Shown here: positions 25,441 through 34,729 of the stretch, piece after piece | Numbering within the stretch: the first letter of the stretch is position 1 | Layout: every line of letters starts with the position of its first letter | Assembly (NCBI GenBank): GCA_021813745.1 | Contig: JAKAJO010000135.1 | Coordinates: forward strand, 1 to 64,000 | Reading direction: 5' to 3' | DNA from: Acidobacteriota bacterium | Lineage (GTDB): Bacteria > Acidobacteriota > Terriglobia > Terriglobales > Acidobacteriaceae | Length of the DNA stretch: 64,000 bases | The notes under the pieces: generated by a model | What the model was told of the DNA's origin: nothing | Seen by the model: the letters and a program-made list of their open reading frames with translations, nothing else | The model's database searches: none | Program-made: the position numbers and the translations under genes

Positions 25441-26592
25441 TCAGCGACGGCGCCACCATTCATGACGGCGGTCGTCGCGATAAATCAGTGCGGTGATCCG
25501 TCCTTCCGGGTCGCGCTCCACGAGCACGCGGCTCGTGGAACTCCCATTGGGATAGAAGAGGGTAGAAAGCGACTCGGCCGCCAGTTCGCTAGTGTTCCCA
25601 TGGATGTCGCGCTGAAAGAGCTGATCACCCAGACGAAAGATTGTGACGGCAAGCTGACCCTGGTCGTCATCGTACTGGCCTGTCAAGCTGTCGAGTTGCT
25701 GGGATGTGAGCTGAAGCGCAGGGGGATGGAGTGGGATTACGACGCGATCTGCGAGGGCATGTTCCTCAGCGCGAGTCTCCCTGGGGTGTTCGAGAAGCCA
25801 ACGGGGCAGTTCGGGCTCATCGAATGCACGGGACCAGCAATCATGCTTGAGTCCCTGATAAATCCAAAGGCGAATATGACCGCCGGAGGCTTTGAAGGCT
25901 TGAAACAGCAGTTCATCTTCGCGGATTGGCACGACGGGATCGTCGCTGCCGTGAAAGAGCCAAACAGGCGTGCGACCCAGCGCTTGTGCATACTCCGCCG
26001 GCAGCGTGGAGGACTGCTTCCAACGCTGCGGCGCATAGCTCCAGAAGATGCCGCCGGCTGCAATGGCGATGGCGGCCCAACGCTGAGGATACAGACGGGC
26101 GAGCTCCCAGGCCCCGTATCCGCCGAGTGAAAGGCCGGTGAGATAGGTGCGGTTTGGGTCTCCGCGGAATTCGGCGGACTCCTGATCGAGCGCAGCGATG
26201 GCCATGCGCAACATGCCGGGATCGGTCCAATAGTGCTCTTGCGGACATTGCGGCATCACGACGATGAAGGGCCAGCGGTCGGGATGATCCCGAATGGCAG
26301 CGGGCAGGCCAACCTGTGTTTGCCACATGCCTTCAGAGCCGCGTTCTCCCCTGCCGTGCAGGAAGAGAATCATGGGCCAGAGGCGACGATCATTGCGTTT
26401 GTATTCCTCGGGAAGATAAATCTGGAAGCGATATGTCGTGCCATGAAATTGCAGCGTACGGTTGAGAAAGCCTGTCTCCTGCATGTGGCTTGGATGGGCA
26501 AAGCCACGTCCAGCCATGGCAAATGCAGAGCCGGAGCACAGAAAACCAAAGGCAGCGCAACTGCCCAGCAGGACTCCAAGGAAACGATGCAT
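25441..26592 (-). CDS. Exported alpha/beta hydrolase (esterase/PHB depolymerase-like)
   Basis: The protein has 383 residues from ATG 26592, with a signal peptide (FLGVLLGSCAAFGFLCSGSAFA). The alpha/beta-hydrolase core shows WPMILFLHGRGERG (oxyanion strand), the nucleophile elbow GLSLGGYGAW, and FHGSDDPVVPI for the acid, with H in GLKHDCW as base. This is the feruloyl-esterase/PHB-depolymerase-like branch. The C-terminal 80 residues (LTGQYDDDQGQLAVTIFRLGDQLF) form a lipocalin-like/DUF3471-type add-on. Substrate unknown; a cell-wall polysaccharide ester is plausible. It is divergent from the kinase gene. Confidence 0.85.
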   Translation of the reverse strand: MHRFLGVLLGSCAAFGFLCSGSAFAMAGRGFAHPSHMQETGFLNRTLQFHGTTYRFQIYLPEEYKRNDRRLWPMILFLHGRGERGSEGMWQTQVGLPAAIRDHPDRWPFIVVMPQCPQEHYWTDPGMLRMAIAALDQESAEFRGDPNRTYLTGLSLGGYGAWELARLYPQRWAAIAIAAGGIFWSYAPQRWKQSSTLPAEYAQALGRTPVWLFHGSDDPVVPIREDELLFQAFKASGGHIRLWIYQGLKHDCWSRAFDEPELPRWLLEHPRETRAEEHALADRVVIPLHPPALQLTSQQLDSLTGQYDDDQGQLAVTIFRLGDQLFQRDIHGNTSELAAESLSTLFYPNGSSTSRVLVERDPEGRITALIYRDDRRHEWWRRR

Positions 26593-26717
26593 GATCGCTT
26601 TCCATGATAGAACCTGCCGGTGGCCGCAGAGATCCATCGAACGCGATTGTGAAGCAACTTCAGGGTCGGTCTAAGCCGATCGGATGGAATTCTTTGGGGA
26701 TTCCTGACGATTTTCTT

Positions 26718-27728
26718 ATGCACGGGCATGCAACAATCGTGAGAGATGGAACGCGCACGCAGATGAGCCCACTGGAAACTGGAGACGTGCTGGATCATTA
26801 TCGAATCGATTCGACTGTTGCCCGGAGTGGCATGTCGATGCTGTATCGTGCCACCGATCTCCGCGATGGCAAACAAGTCGCGATCAAAGTGCCGCATCCG
26901 GAGATGGAAGCAGATCCGGTGTTGCTGGAGCGCTTCAAACGGGAAGAAGAAATTGGGCAGGTTCTGAATCATCCGGGCATCGTCAAAACCTATTCCGATG
27001 AGACGCGCAGCAGAACCTACATGGTTCTGGAGTGGGTGGATGGCCGGCTGCTGCGTACCATCCTGAATGAAGACCGGCGGCTTCCTGTGGAGCGCGCGAT
27101 ACGGATCACGCAGAATATCTGCGATGCGCTGGACACCATGCATAAGCATGGCATTGTGCACCGGGATCTGAAGCCGGAAAACGTGATGGTTGACGCGCAG
27201 GATCAAGTGAAGCTGATCGACTTTGGGATTGCGATGAAAGAAGATGCAAGGCGGCTGACCTACGTCAACATGACTGCGGCCCTTGGGACTCCCGATTATG
27301 TTTCGCCTGAACAGGTGAAAGGTGGACGCGGAGACCAGCGCAGCGACATCTACTCACTTGGCACCATGCTTTATGAAATGCTGACCGGGAGGGTTCCATT
27401 TGCCGACGAGAATGCGCTGGCGGCTCTGAATGCCCGCGTGCAGCGCGATCCAACCCCGCCGCGAGAGCTGAATGAAGCGATTTCGCCAGAGCTCCAAGAG
27501 ATCATCTTTCGAGCGCTGGAGCGCGAGCCAAGGCATCGTTATGCCACCGCAAGCGAGATGGCCTGGGAACTGGAGCATCAGGAACTGGTGGGTGTTGAAG
27601 AGCGGGCGCCAAAAACATCGAGCCATTCTGCGCGACGCAAACTGGACCCCAAGTGGCTGTTGTACGGGGTGGTGGCGCTCATCCCGTTGCTTCTTTTTGG
27701 AATCATGCTCCTGCTGTCGCATCACTGA
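26718..27728 (+). CDS. Membrane-anchored Ser/Thr protein kinase
   Basis: The protein has 336 residues from ATG 26718, though ATG 26763 is possible. Kinase elements: K57 (VAIKVPH), HRDLKPEN (148-155), DFG (168-170), and GTPDYVSPEQ in the activation segment. The glycine loop reads VARSGMSMLYRA, retaining one glycine where GxGxxG is usual. A single membrane helix (LLYGVVALIPLLLFGIMLLLS) ends the protein with almost no external domain, so the kinase faces the cytosol. The targets are unknown. It is divergent from the hydrolase and converges on the small gene below efp. Confidence 0.88.
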   Translation: MHGHATIVRDGTRTQMSPLETGDVLDHYRIDSTVARSGMSMLYRATDLRDGKQVAIKVPHPEMEADPVLLERFKREEEIGQVLNHPGIVKTYSDETRSRTYMVLEWVDGRLLRTILNEDRRLPVERAIRITQNICDALDTMHKHGIVHRDLKPENVMVDAQDQVKLIDFGIAMKEDARRLTYVNMTAALGTPDYVSPEQVKGGRGDQRSDIYSLGTMLYEMLTGRVPFADENALAALNARVQRDPTPPRELNEAISPELQEIIFRALEREPRHRYATASEMAWELEHQELVGVEERAPKTSSHSARRKLDPKWLLYGVVALIPLLLFGIMLLLSHH

Positions 27729-28014
27729 GGAGGCATGCCCGATCGAAGCTGACCTCAATCCGCTTGGGAATGCTGAAGCGCAAACCGGCTCCGGCGAGGA
27801 TCGGGTCCACGATGCGAACAGACAGCGAGGCTGGCGGTCGATGCAGGATGAACTCGCCGATATAAATCCGAGGAGCATCAACGGCCCGAGCCAGTCCAAT
27901 AAGAACCGCCCGTGCAGACAGCAGGGCGAGCTGCCGGCATGCGATGAGCGTGGTGACCTCCATAGTTATGATGGCGCGCGCCTCGGTACCTGGAAGCAGC
28001 ACCCCTCGATGCAC
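27703..28014 (-). CDS. Small hypothetical gene downstream of efp
   Basis: The frame of 103 residues starts at GTG 28014, 13 bp after the efp stop on the same strand, and overlaps the end of the kinase gene by 26 bp on the other strand. Codon use looks coding (many GTC, CTC, GCC and ATC codons). The protein is basic and amphipathic, with a helix-like stretch TTLIACRQLALLSARAVLIGLARA and a strand-like end. I recognise no family. It could be a real efp-linked gene or a chance frame. Confidence 0.4.
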   Translation of the reverse strand: MHRGVLLPGTEARAIITMEVTTLIACRQLALLSARAVLIGLARAVDAPRIYIGEFILHRPPASLSVRIVDPILAGAGLRFSIPKRIEVSFDRACLLSDATAGA

Positions 28015-28027
28015 GATGCCGCGTTCG

Positions 28028-28603
28028 TCAGGCGCGTCCGGCGAATTCGCGCGTCTCCGTGACGACCTTGATCTTTTCGCCTTCTTTGATAAAAAAAGGA
28101 ACGCGTATCTCCAGCCCGGTTTCCAGCCGGGCGAGCTTAGTGACTGCGCCGGAGGCGGTATCGCCGCGCACGCCTGGCTCCGTGTAAGTCACGGTTAGCT
28201 CCACTTTTTCCGGGAGCTGCAGGCCGATCGGATTGCCGTTGAATTTATCGATCTTGAGCAGTGTTTCTTCCACCAGAAACTCGAGAGCATCGCCGAGTTT
28301 GTCCGAAGGAAGCGTGATGGTCTCAAAGCTCTCCTGGTCCATGAAGTGAGAGCCTTCGTTGTCGGAGTAGAGATAGGAAACCTCAATCGTCTCGAGGTCG
28401 GGCTCTTTGAATTTCTCACCGGCTTTGAATGTCTTGTCGAAGACGGCACGCGTGAGCAGGTTGCGCATTTTGACGCGAACCAGAGTCTGACCACCTCGCG
28501 CAGTTGGCGTCGAGATCTCGACATCCATGCAATAGTAGGGCGCACCGTCCATCTCAAAATACATTTTGCGCCGGATGTCGATCGCATCAATCAGTGTTGC
28601 CAT
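28028..28603 (-). CDS. efp: Elongation factor P with EfpL/YeiP-like acceptor loop
   Basis: The protein has 191 residues from ATG 28603. EF-P enters the ribosomal E site and relieves stalling at polyproline. KOW-type N-domain and two OB domains are evident (FMDQESFETITLP, then TDTEPGVRGDT-like and ETGLEIRVPFFIKEGEKIKV). The tip loop reads STPTARGGQT, with R36 at the tip. E. coli EF-P has PGKGQA with the modified lysine; the paralogue EfpL (YeiP) has SPTARGAAT. So this protein may act unmodified, or be arginine-modified; no modifying enzyme (EpmA, EarP, YmfI) is in the window. Confidence 0.92.
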   Translation of the reverse strand: MATLIDAIDIRRKMYFEMDGAPYYCMDVEISTPTARGGQTLVRVKMRNLLTRAVFDKTFKAGEKFKEPDLETIEVSYLYSDNEGSHFMDQESFETITLPSDKLGDALEFLVEETLLKIDKFNGNPIGLQLPEKVELTVTYTEPGVRGDTASGAVTKLARLETGLEIRVPFFIKEGEKIKVVTETREFAGRA

Positions 28604-28862
28604 GGAATCCTCATGCGAGTGAATCACTCGGGTGTGAATGTCGTGTAAACGGGGGACCGGCGCGTTGGGTGGGGCGAAACGCCTCCAGTTCGTGATTACA
28701 CCATGTAAAGTTTGCCAACGGCGCACATGGTTCGGAGACCCAAGTCGTTCTTGAGCCATTGGCTGTCCTTATCCTATCGATTGTAAGGCCGCAGGAGAGA
28801 GGAACGTGGTTGGTCGGCGGAATCGGCGACTGATCGAGCGGTGCTTCCCTGGGGATGCGGGA

Positions 28863-31469
28863 TCAGGCGACAGGGGCGCGCATGGCGTCGATGGCAGACT
28901 TCAGATCGGCTGAAAGCGCGCGCTGTTGTTCTTCCGTGAGCTTCTCACCGTGACTGGTAAGGTAAAAGACGTCGATGGCAGTCTCGCCTTCAGTATCAAT
29001 GAGAGCGACTTCAACATTGCACTGCTTCTCGCTGAGAGTGAGCGCGATCTGGCGAAGAAGGCCTGGCACATCCTGGGCAATGACCTGCAGGAGAGTGGAG
29101 TGGGTCGACGATTCGGAATCGAATTGCATTCGTGTGGCGACTTCCACCTTGGCATTGCCATTGTGGTTCATGTGCCGCCTGCCTTCGAGCAGCTGTTCGA
29201 CGGAAACCTTCTGGGCGATGACGTCGTGCAGGCTCGCCAGAAAGCGCCCCTTTTCGCTGGGATTCAGTTCGATGGTGCGGAAGACGTCGGCGAACTGGAA
29301 GCTATCGACGACCACACCTGCGTCATTTGAAAATGCCCCAGCCTTGACGATATTCATCCCCCACGCAGCGAGTGCTCCAGCAACATCGGCGAAGAGACGG
29401 CTGCGATCGCGGGCAATTACGGTGAGATCAAAGAGCTGGCGATAAGGCCGCAGATCGAGCTGGACTGGATCCTTGTCCAGTTGGAGGGCGAGCTGAAAAT
29501 GATTCCGAATATGCTCTGGAAGGCGGGTTTGAAGGTAGCGCTGTGGCAACCCTTCAAGATATTGCCGGAGTGCATCGTATTGGGACGGCGGGACCATGGC
29601 GCGGATTCGATTCAGCAACGTAGGGTCGATGGCGGCGTGGTAACGAACTTCGTCTACGGAACGATCCATGAAGTTTGCCGTGGTCATGTAAAGCTGCCAC
29701 AGGTTTTCAGCCTTCCATGGAGTGAGCGCTTCGGGGTTGACCGCCTTGATATCCGCATAGGTCATCAGCGTGAGCATCTTTAAAAGGCTCGGGCTGCCCA
29801 CTTTGTCCGCGAAGTTGCGGATGTTTTCCGGGTCGAAGATGTCGCGCCGCAAAGCATTCGACATTTCGAGGTGTAGCCGGATCAGTTTGAGGACTTCTTC
29901 ACGTTCTTCAGTGTCGAAGTCGAGGCGCGCCAGGAAGCTGGCCGCCAATTCAACACTTTGGCCGGTATGTTCGCCGGTACGTCGCCCCTTGCCCGTGTCA
30001 TGCAGCAGAAGGGAGAGGAGGAAGAGATCGAGGCGGTCGATCTCCGGCAGTAGCTGCGCCAGTCGGTGTTCGTAGTCGTGGGTTGGCTGGCGCAGGCTGT
30101 GTACGTTGTCGATGGTGAGGAACGTGTGTTCGTCGACCGTGTAGCGGTGATAGCTGTCGCGGATGACCAGCGCGTCGATTCCGTGAAACTCGGGGAGCAG
30201 CATCTCCAGAATGCCGAGGGCATGCATAGTGCGCAGTGCGTGTGCGGCATGCGGTCCGAGCAGGACTTCACGGAGCGCATTCCAGAGGTAGGGGCCTTCC
30301 GGAATGTGGATCGCAAGGGCGGGCAATGCATCCGTGATGCGGTCTTCTGCAGCTTGGGAGAGCGCGTAGCCATGAGTCGCCATCAGCGGAAAGACGCGGA
30401 GGATGGCGCTGGTGTCACTGAATTGCGCGCCGGGGAGGATATCAATGCGTCCCTGGTCAAGGATGAAATCCGTGCCGGCGATTGGGGTGCGCCGGCGGCG
30501 GAACTGGCGATAGAAGCTGACCGGCGCGGGGAGATGCTCCATGAGTAACACCGCTCGGCGGTAAATGACGCGGGCGTGGCGGTAATAGGTGCGCATCCAG
30601 TAAGCCGGATCGGCGGTGCCGCGAGTTTCCAGTCCGATTGAGTTAGCGGCGGCCTCATCCTGGGACTGCCAATCGAGAGTGTTGTCGTCCCGGCCGTGGC
30701 GGAAGTGAAGAAAGCAGCGAGCAGCAGCAAGAAAGTCGAAGGCCGCTTCGGCATCGCCCCGTGCACTCTGGAAGACCCCACCCCTCTGACGGGGCCATTC
30801 CTTGGTTTCCTTCAGGTGAAAGAGCAGGGCGAACCAGACGGCGAGGTGGTAGTCGCGGAGGCCACCGGGACATTCTTTCAGGTTGGGCTCGAGATGAAAG
30901 ATCGTATTGCCGTACTTGGCGTGGCGTGCGCGGGCAATTTCTCCGAGCTTCTGTGTGATGGTGTTCCACTCACTCAGGACGAGGCCCGGAAAGACGGTTT
31001 GATGCAACTGCTGATAAAGAGGGAAGGATCCGGCGAGGAAACGACGGTCGAGAGTCGCAAGAGTAAATTCGAGATTGTCGGGGTCGAACCTTCCGGCTTC
31101 CTTCAGGGTGCGCGAAGCGGGGCTGGCGCGGAGTCCAATGTCCCACATCCCCTGGATGATGGACCGCACGATGTCCTTTGATTGCACTTCTGCCTTCTCG
31201 TCGGCGAAGACGAAGAGGACATCGATGTCAGAAAAAGGAAATAGATCCTTGCGTCCGTACCCGCCAAGAGCAAGCAGAGCAACATGTTGCGCGCTCTGAC
31301 CGAGGAAGGCCCGGCGCCACATCTCGATCAGGATGCGGTCCACAACGGCGGAGCGGCGGCGGATGGCTGCTGTCCCGTCACCCGTGCGGTCACAGGTCTG
31401 CCGGACGAGCGCCATCTCGCGCAGATACTGATCCCGGAGATCGTCAACCGCCAAAGCGACTGGAGTCAT
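28863..31469 (-). CDS. glnD: [Protein-PII] uridylyltransferase/uridylyl-removing enzyme
   Basis: The protein has 868 residues (E. coli GlnD 890). The nucleotidyltransferase site is [20 protein letters not shown] (GG at 69-70, catalytic D81 and D83). The HD hydrolase motif LLLHDTGKG is near residue 488. Two C-terminal ACT domains ([19 protein letters not shown] and [20 protein letters not shown]) sense glutamine. It uridylylates PII when nitrogen is scarce and reverses this when it is abundant. It acts in the cytosol. No glnB/glnK lies in the window. Confidence 0.96.
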   Translation of the reverse strand: MTPVALAVDDLRDQYLREMALVRQTCDRTGDGTAAIRRRSAVVDRILIEMWRRAFLGQSAQHVALLALGGYGRKDLFPFSDIDVLFVFADEKAEVQSKDIVRSIIQGMWDIGLRASPASRTLKEAGRFDPDNLEFTLATLDRRFLAGSFPLYQQLHQTVFPGLVLSEWNTITQKLGEIARARHAKYGNTIFHLEPNLKECPGGLRDYHLAVWFALLFHLKETKEWPRQRGGVFQSARGDAEAAFDFLAAARCFLHFRHGRDDNTLDWQSQDEAAANSIGLETRGTADPAYWMRTYYRHARVIYRRAVLLMEHLPAPVSFYRQFRRRRTPIAGTDFILDQGRIDILPGAQFSDTSAILRVFPLMATHGYALSQAAEDRITDALPALAIHIPEGPYLWNALREVLLGPHAAHALRTMHALGILEMLLPEFHGIDALVIRDSYHRYTVDEHTFLTIDNVHSLRQPTHDYEHRLAQLLPEIDRLDLFLLSLLLHDTGKGRRTGEHTGQSVELAASFLARLDFDTEEREEVLKLIRLHLEMSNALRRDIFDPENIRNFADKVGSPSLLKMLTLMTYADIKAVNPEALTPWKAENLWQLYMTTANFMDRSVDEVRYHAAIDPTLLNRIRAMVPPSQYDALRQYLEGLPQRYLQTRLPEHIRNHFQLALQLDKDPVQLDLRPYRQLFDLTVIARDRSRLFADVAGALAAWGMNIVKAGAFSNDAGVVVDSFQFADVFRTIELNPSEKGRFLASLHDVIAQKVSVEQLLEGRRHMNHNGNAKVEVATRMQFDSESSTHSTLLQVIAQDVPGLLRQIALTLSEKQCNVEVALIDTEGETAIDVFYLTSHGEKLTEEQQRALSADLKSAIDAMRAPVA

Positions 31470-31613
31470 AGGAGTTGTACGTGGCTCGCCGAAGCAAGAA
31501 GGATGTGTTAACAGAATACTAAATTACGGGCTTGGCACAAGCCAGAAGAGGTGCGGGACCAATTGATTGAGGACCCGACGCAGGGGACCGGCTGGCCGCT
31601 GGGGGCTCGTGCA

Positions 31614-34519
31614 TCAAGGATGGCGTTCCAGCACGACAGGCAAAGTGCTGCTGTTTCCAGTGGCTGCCACGCCAACCAGACTGGTTGGGATGCCAGTAAT
31701 GGAGGCTGGGGTGAAAACCACTGTGCCATCCAGGGCAGAGGTCGCTGCGGAGACCTGGGTGGCCAGCAACGGGCTGGCTGCACATCGCCCATGGGTCGGA
31801 CAAGGGGGCGCCCACGCATAAAGGGATTGGAAGAAGGTGACGGTGGCGCCGGCCATCGAATTGCCGTCCATATCGCGTACGCGGAGCACGATCTGGGCAG
31901 GGGTGTTGCTGATCGGCACGGTTTGAATCGTTCCCGAGACGGCTTCAAGCCATGCATACTCCGGACGGGCCCCAATCGCGATGAATTGTACGCATTGGTT
32001 GGTGCCGTTCAGACAAGCGCTGGCGGCAGACTCCTGTCCTTCAGCGAGTGGGCCCACGGTAAGTGCCTTGACGGCAATACCGTCTGAGCCTGTCACGACC
32101 GGAGTGGAGGACTGCATGGAGATGCCTGCCGCAGGCTGCCCTGCGACGGGCACGCCGTTGCTCAGTGCCAGGGCCTGCGTGGTCCAGCCGATCGTGGCTC
32201 CAGCGGCTACCGAAACCTGAGGTGTCAAAGCACTGAGAGCAGGCGGGCTTCCCCCAGTGAAGTGCGCCTGAAGGCTGGCTCCATTGGTCAACGACGCCGT
32301 AATCACTGCGGGCGCTGTGCTGGTCGGCGTGACGAGCAACGAGGCCTGGCCGTCGCCGGTCGCCACCACGGCACAGCTGGGCTGGCCGCAGCCGAGCGTG
32401 GCTGTGCCACTGGACAAGCTGTAAAGAACCGTGACTCCGCCGGCGGGCGTGAGATTGGCCGTGAGGGCGGTGACGCTGAACGGAAGCGGCACTCCAAGCG
32501 GAACAGTGTTGGAGGGGGCGGTCCGCAGTGTCAGGGAGTCGCCGGTGCCTGCGTCATAGCTGATTCCCCCAGAGATGATCGCCGCGGCATAGAAGATGGG
32601 AAGATCATCGATTTCGACATCGACCGAGCCGCTAAGTCCCTGTGCCGCCGGCGGAGCAATCGCGGTGATTTCGTTGGGTGAGATGCTCGTAATCGTGGCG
32701 GGCTGGCCGCCGATCAGGACGGTGTCGGAAGGACGAAATCCCATGCCGTGAATAACCACGGGGCCTCCAGCGGCGGGCAAATGAGCGGGCAGGATGGTGT
32801 CTGCATAGAGAACCCAGCCATTGTAGGCGTAGTCCGGGCGTCCGTCGCCCCGCATGTCCGCAATGCCGATGCGCACCAGGTCGTCGGCGCTGGCGTCTAC
32901 ACGCAGCCAGCTTTCTCCGGTGGCCGAACCGTTGAGCCCAGGCGCGAAACCCACAGACGGAGAACCAATCGGGTCCAGTGCATCCCAAACGCCCAGGGCT
33001 GGCATGGCTTTGTCTTCCGTTGGAATGCCGGATTCATTCAAAGCCTGCGTGACCAGAGTAAAGGTACGTCCGCCGCGCACCGGAAAGAAGAACCAGTCCG
33101 TTTGTCCCACCTGAGAGATTTGGCCAGCCCAGAGTCCACTGGGAGGCAAGAGGCGCGGCTGCGATTCGGTGCCGATGACATCCATGGAACCAGCAGTGGC
33201 AGAGTCGCGGATCGTGACGGCAAGAGTTCGTGTCGTCCCGGCGGAGAGGCCTTCAACGGAAAGCGTTGGCATAGTGCCGGAGGGCGCAGGCGAGCCGTCT
33301 ACGTAAGGCCCCACCGCATTGGCGAGGATATAAAGGGGATTAATGGGCTCGAAGGTGACCAGGTAATTCGCCGCATCGACACCCGGTGGCAAAGGCATAA
33401 AGCGGAGGTCGAAGTAGCCCTGCTGGGACGGGTCATCTGAGCCCCAGCGCGTCAGCGGGTTGCCGTCCGAATCGGTCCAGCCGGTGACGGGGTTGCCGTG
33501 CTTGCCGTTGAAGTAGCCACCGGACACGAAGGTCACGGCATATTCGTCAAGGGGGTTGCCGTTGGCGTCAAGGGGACGAGCGACGACATTGACACCCTGC
33601 ATTCCAGCGCCGTCGCGAAAATTCAGTGTCCCTGTGATGGAGACCGTGTGGTCCACGGTGGTTTCTTTGCCCGGGAAGCTGGCAAGGTTGGATGCGGTGA
33701 TGGGGTAGATGCGGTTCAGCGCCGCGATGTCATCGAAGCGCGGAGTCGCCGGCGCAGGAATGCAATTTCCCCCGGCGGATCCGCAGGCTCCGCTGAGGGG
33801 CTGCATTACCGGCCATCCGAGCGCTCCGTTCGGTTCACCGTTGGTCAGGGCTCCGGGATTCACCTGGGAGTAGTCGAGGCCCAGGATGCGGCCAAAGGCA
33901 CGCTCGATTTGGAATGACATCATGGTGAGTTGGCCGGATGTGTTGGCGCACAGGCCATTCAGCACAATGATTCCGTGTGCGATCGTGGCGTCGGGCTGAA
34001 TATTGTCGAGCCAGACCCAGACACCGTCATTCTGGCAACTGCCGAGATCGCTTGCGGTTGCGCCGAAGAGCGCGTTGATCACAGATCCATCGGCATCGAA
34101 AATGACTCCAACGGGAGTGCCGGTTGCACTGGGTGCGGCGTCGCTGGGCTGACTGATGTGCTGACTGGCGACAACGATGTTGGAGCCGCTGACATCTTCA
34201 TTGAGCGAGCCGGCATCGGTCAGGGAGACTCCCGCAGTCGGCACGGCGCTCCACACTGCGGCGGCGGCATCGACCATCGTTGTCGCTTGTTGATGGTCGA
34301 CCACGGCACTGAGGGGCCCTGATCGACGAAGTACTGCACCATCCCCGTCTGCCAGCGCACGGGTTGGCCGACCACTCCGGGATTGAAGAAGTTGACTCCG
34401 GCCACGTATTTCGGCCCACCCGCAAAGAGATCGTAGGGAATCAGCGCCAGTAAGGTGGCTGCAAGGCTCATTGCAGCGCGGGCTGCACGCGTCGTCACCA
34501 GGTTGGAGATGCAGTGCAT
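31614..34519 (-). CDS. Large exported surface protein with TIG/Ig-like repeats, frameshifted near the N-terminus
   Basis: The long frame (to about 34310) encodes some 900 residues of beta-rich repeats: an IPT/TIG-like unit (GPVVIHGMGFRPSDTVLIGGQPA, then ITSISPNEITAIAPPA), a carboxypeptidase-regulatory-like unit (DGAGMQGVNVVARPLDANGNP) and Ig-like units. Its natural N-terminus is in another frame: from ATG 34519, a signal peptide (AAMSLAATLLALIPYDLFAGG), then GPKYVAGVNFFNPGVVG and MVQYFVDQGP. The two frames join by one added base in the G-run at 34313-34316. This is either a sequencing error or a recent inactivating or phase-variable mutation. Related acidobacterial proteins start GPKYVAG and continue DQG, so I treat it as one gene. 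Confidence 0.75.
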
Positions 34520-34716
34520 GACACAATGAACTGTCGGCACGGTACATTCCACACAGGCAGAGCTATTCTAAGAAATCACTCATGAAGTGATGGGGCCGAC
34601 GCGCATTCCACTTCCGTGGGAGTTACTTTTTTGCGGCTTCCGCTGTTTAGTAGTAGACATCGCGAATGTGTCCAGTAAAGATACATGCCAGCGCCCCGGA
34701 ATTTGTAGCTGGGATG

Positions 34717-34724
34717 GGAGGAAA
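34717..34724 (+). promoter_or_regulatory. Strong ribosome-binding site pointing to an ATT start
   Basis: GGAGGAAA lies here, 5 to 8 bases before ATT at 34730. No ATG, GTG or TTG occurs in any frame within the normal spacing. The next in-frame canonical start is TTG 34757. Confidence 0.6.
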
Positions 34725-34729
34725 CGGCC

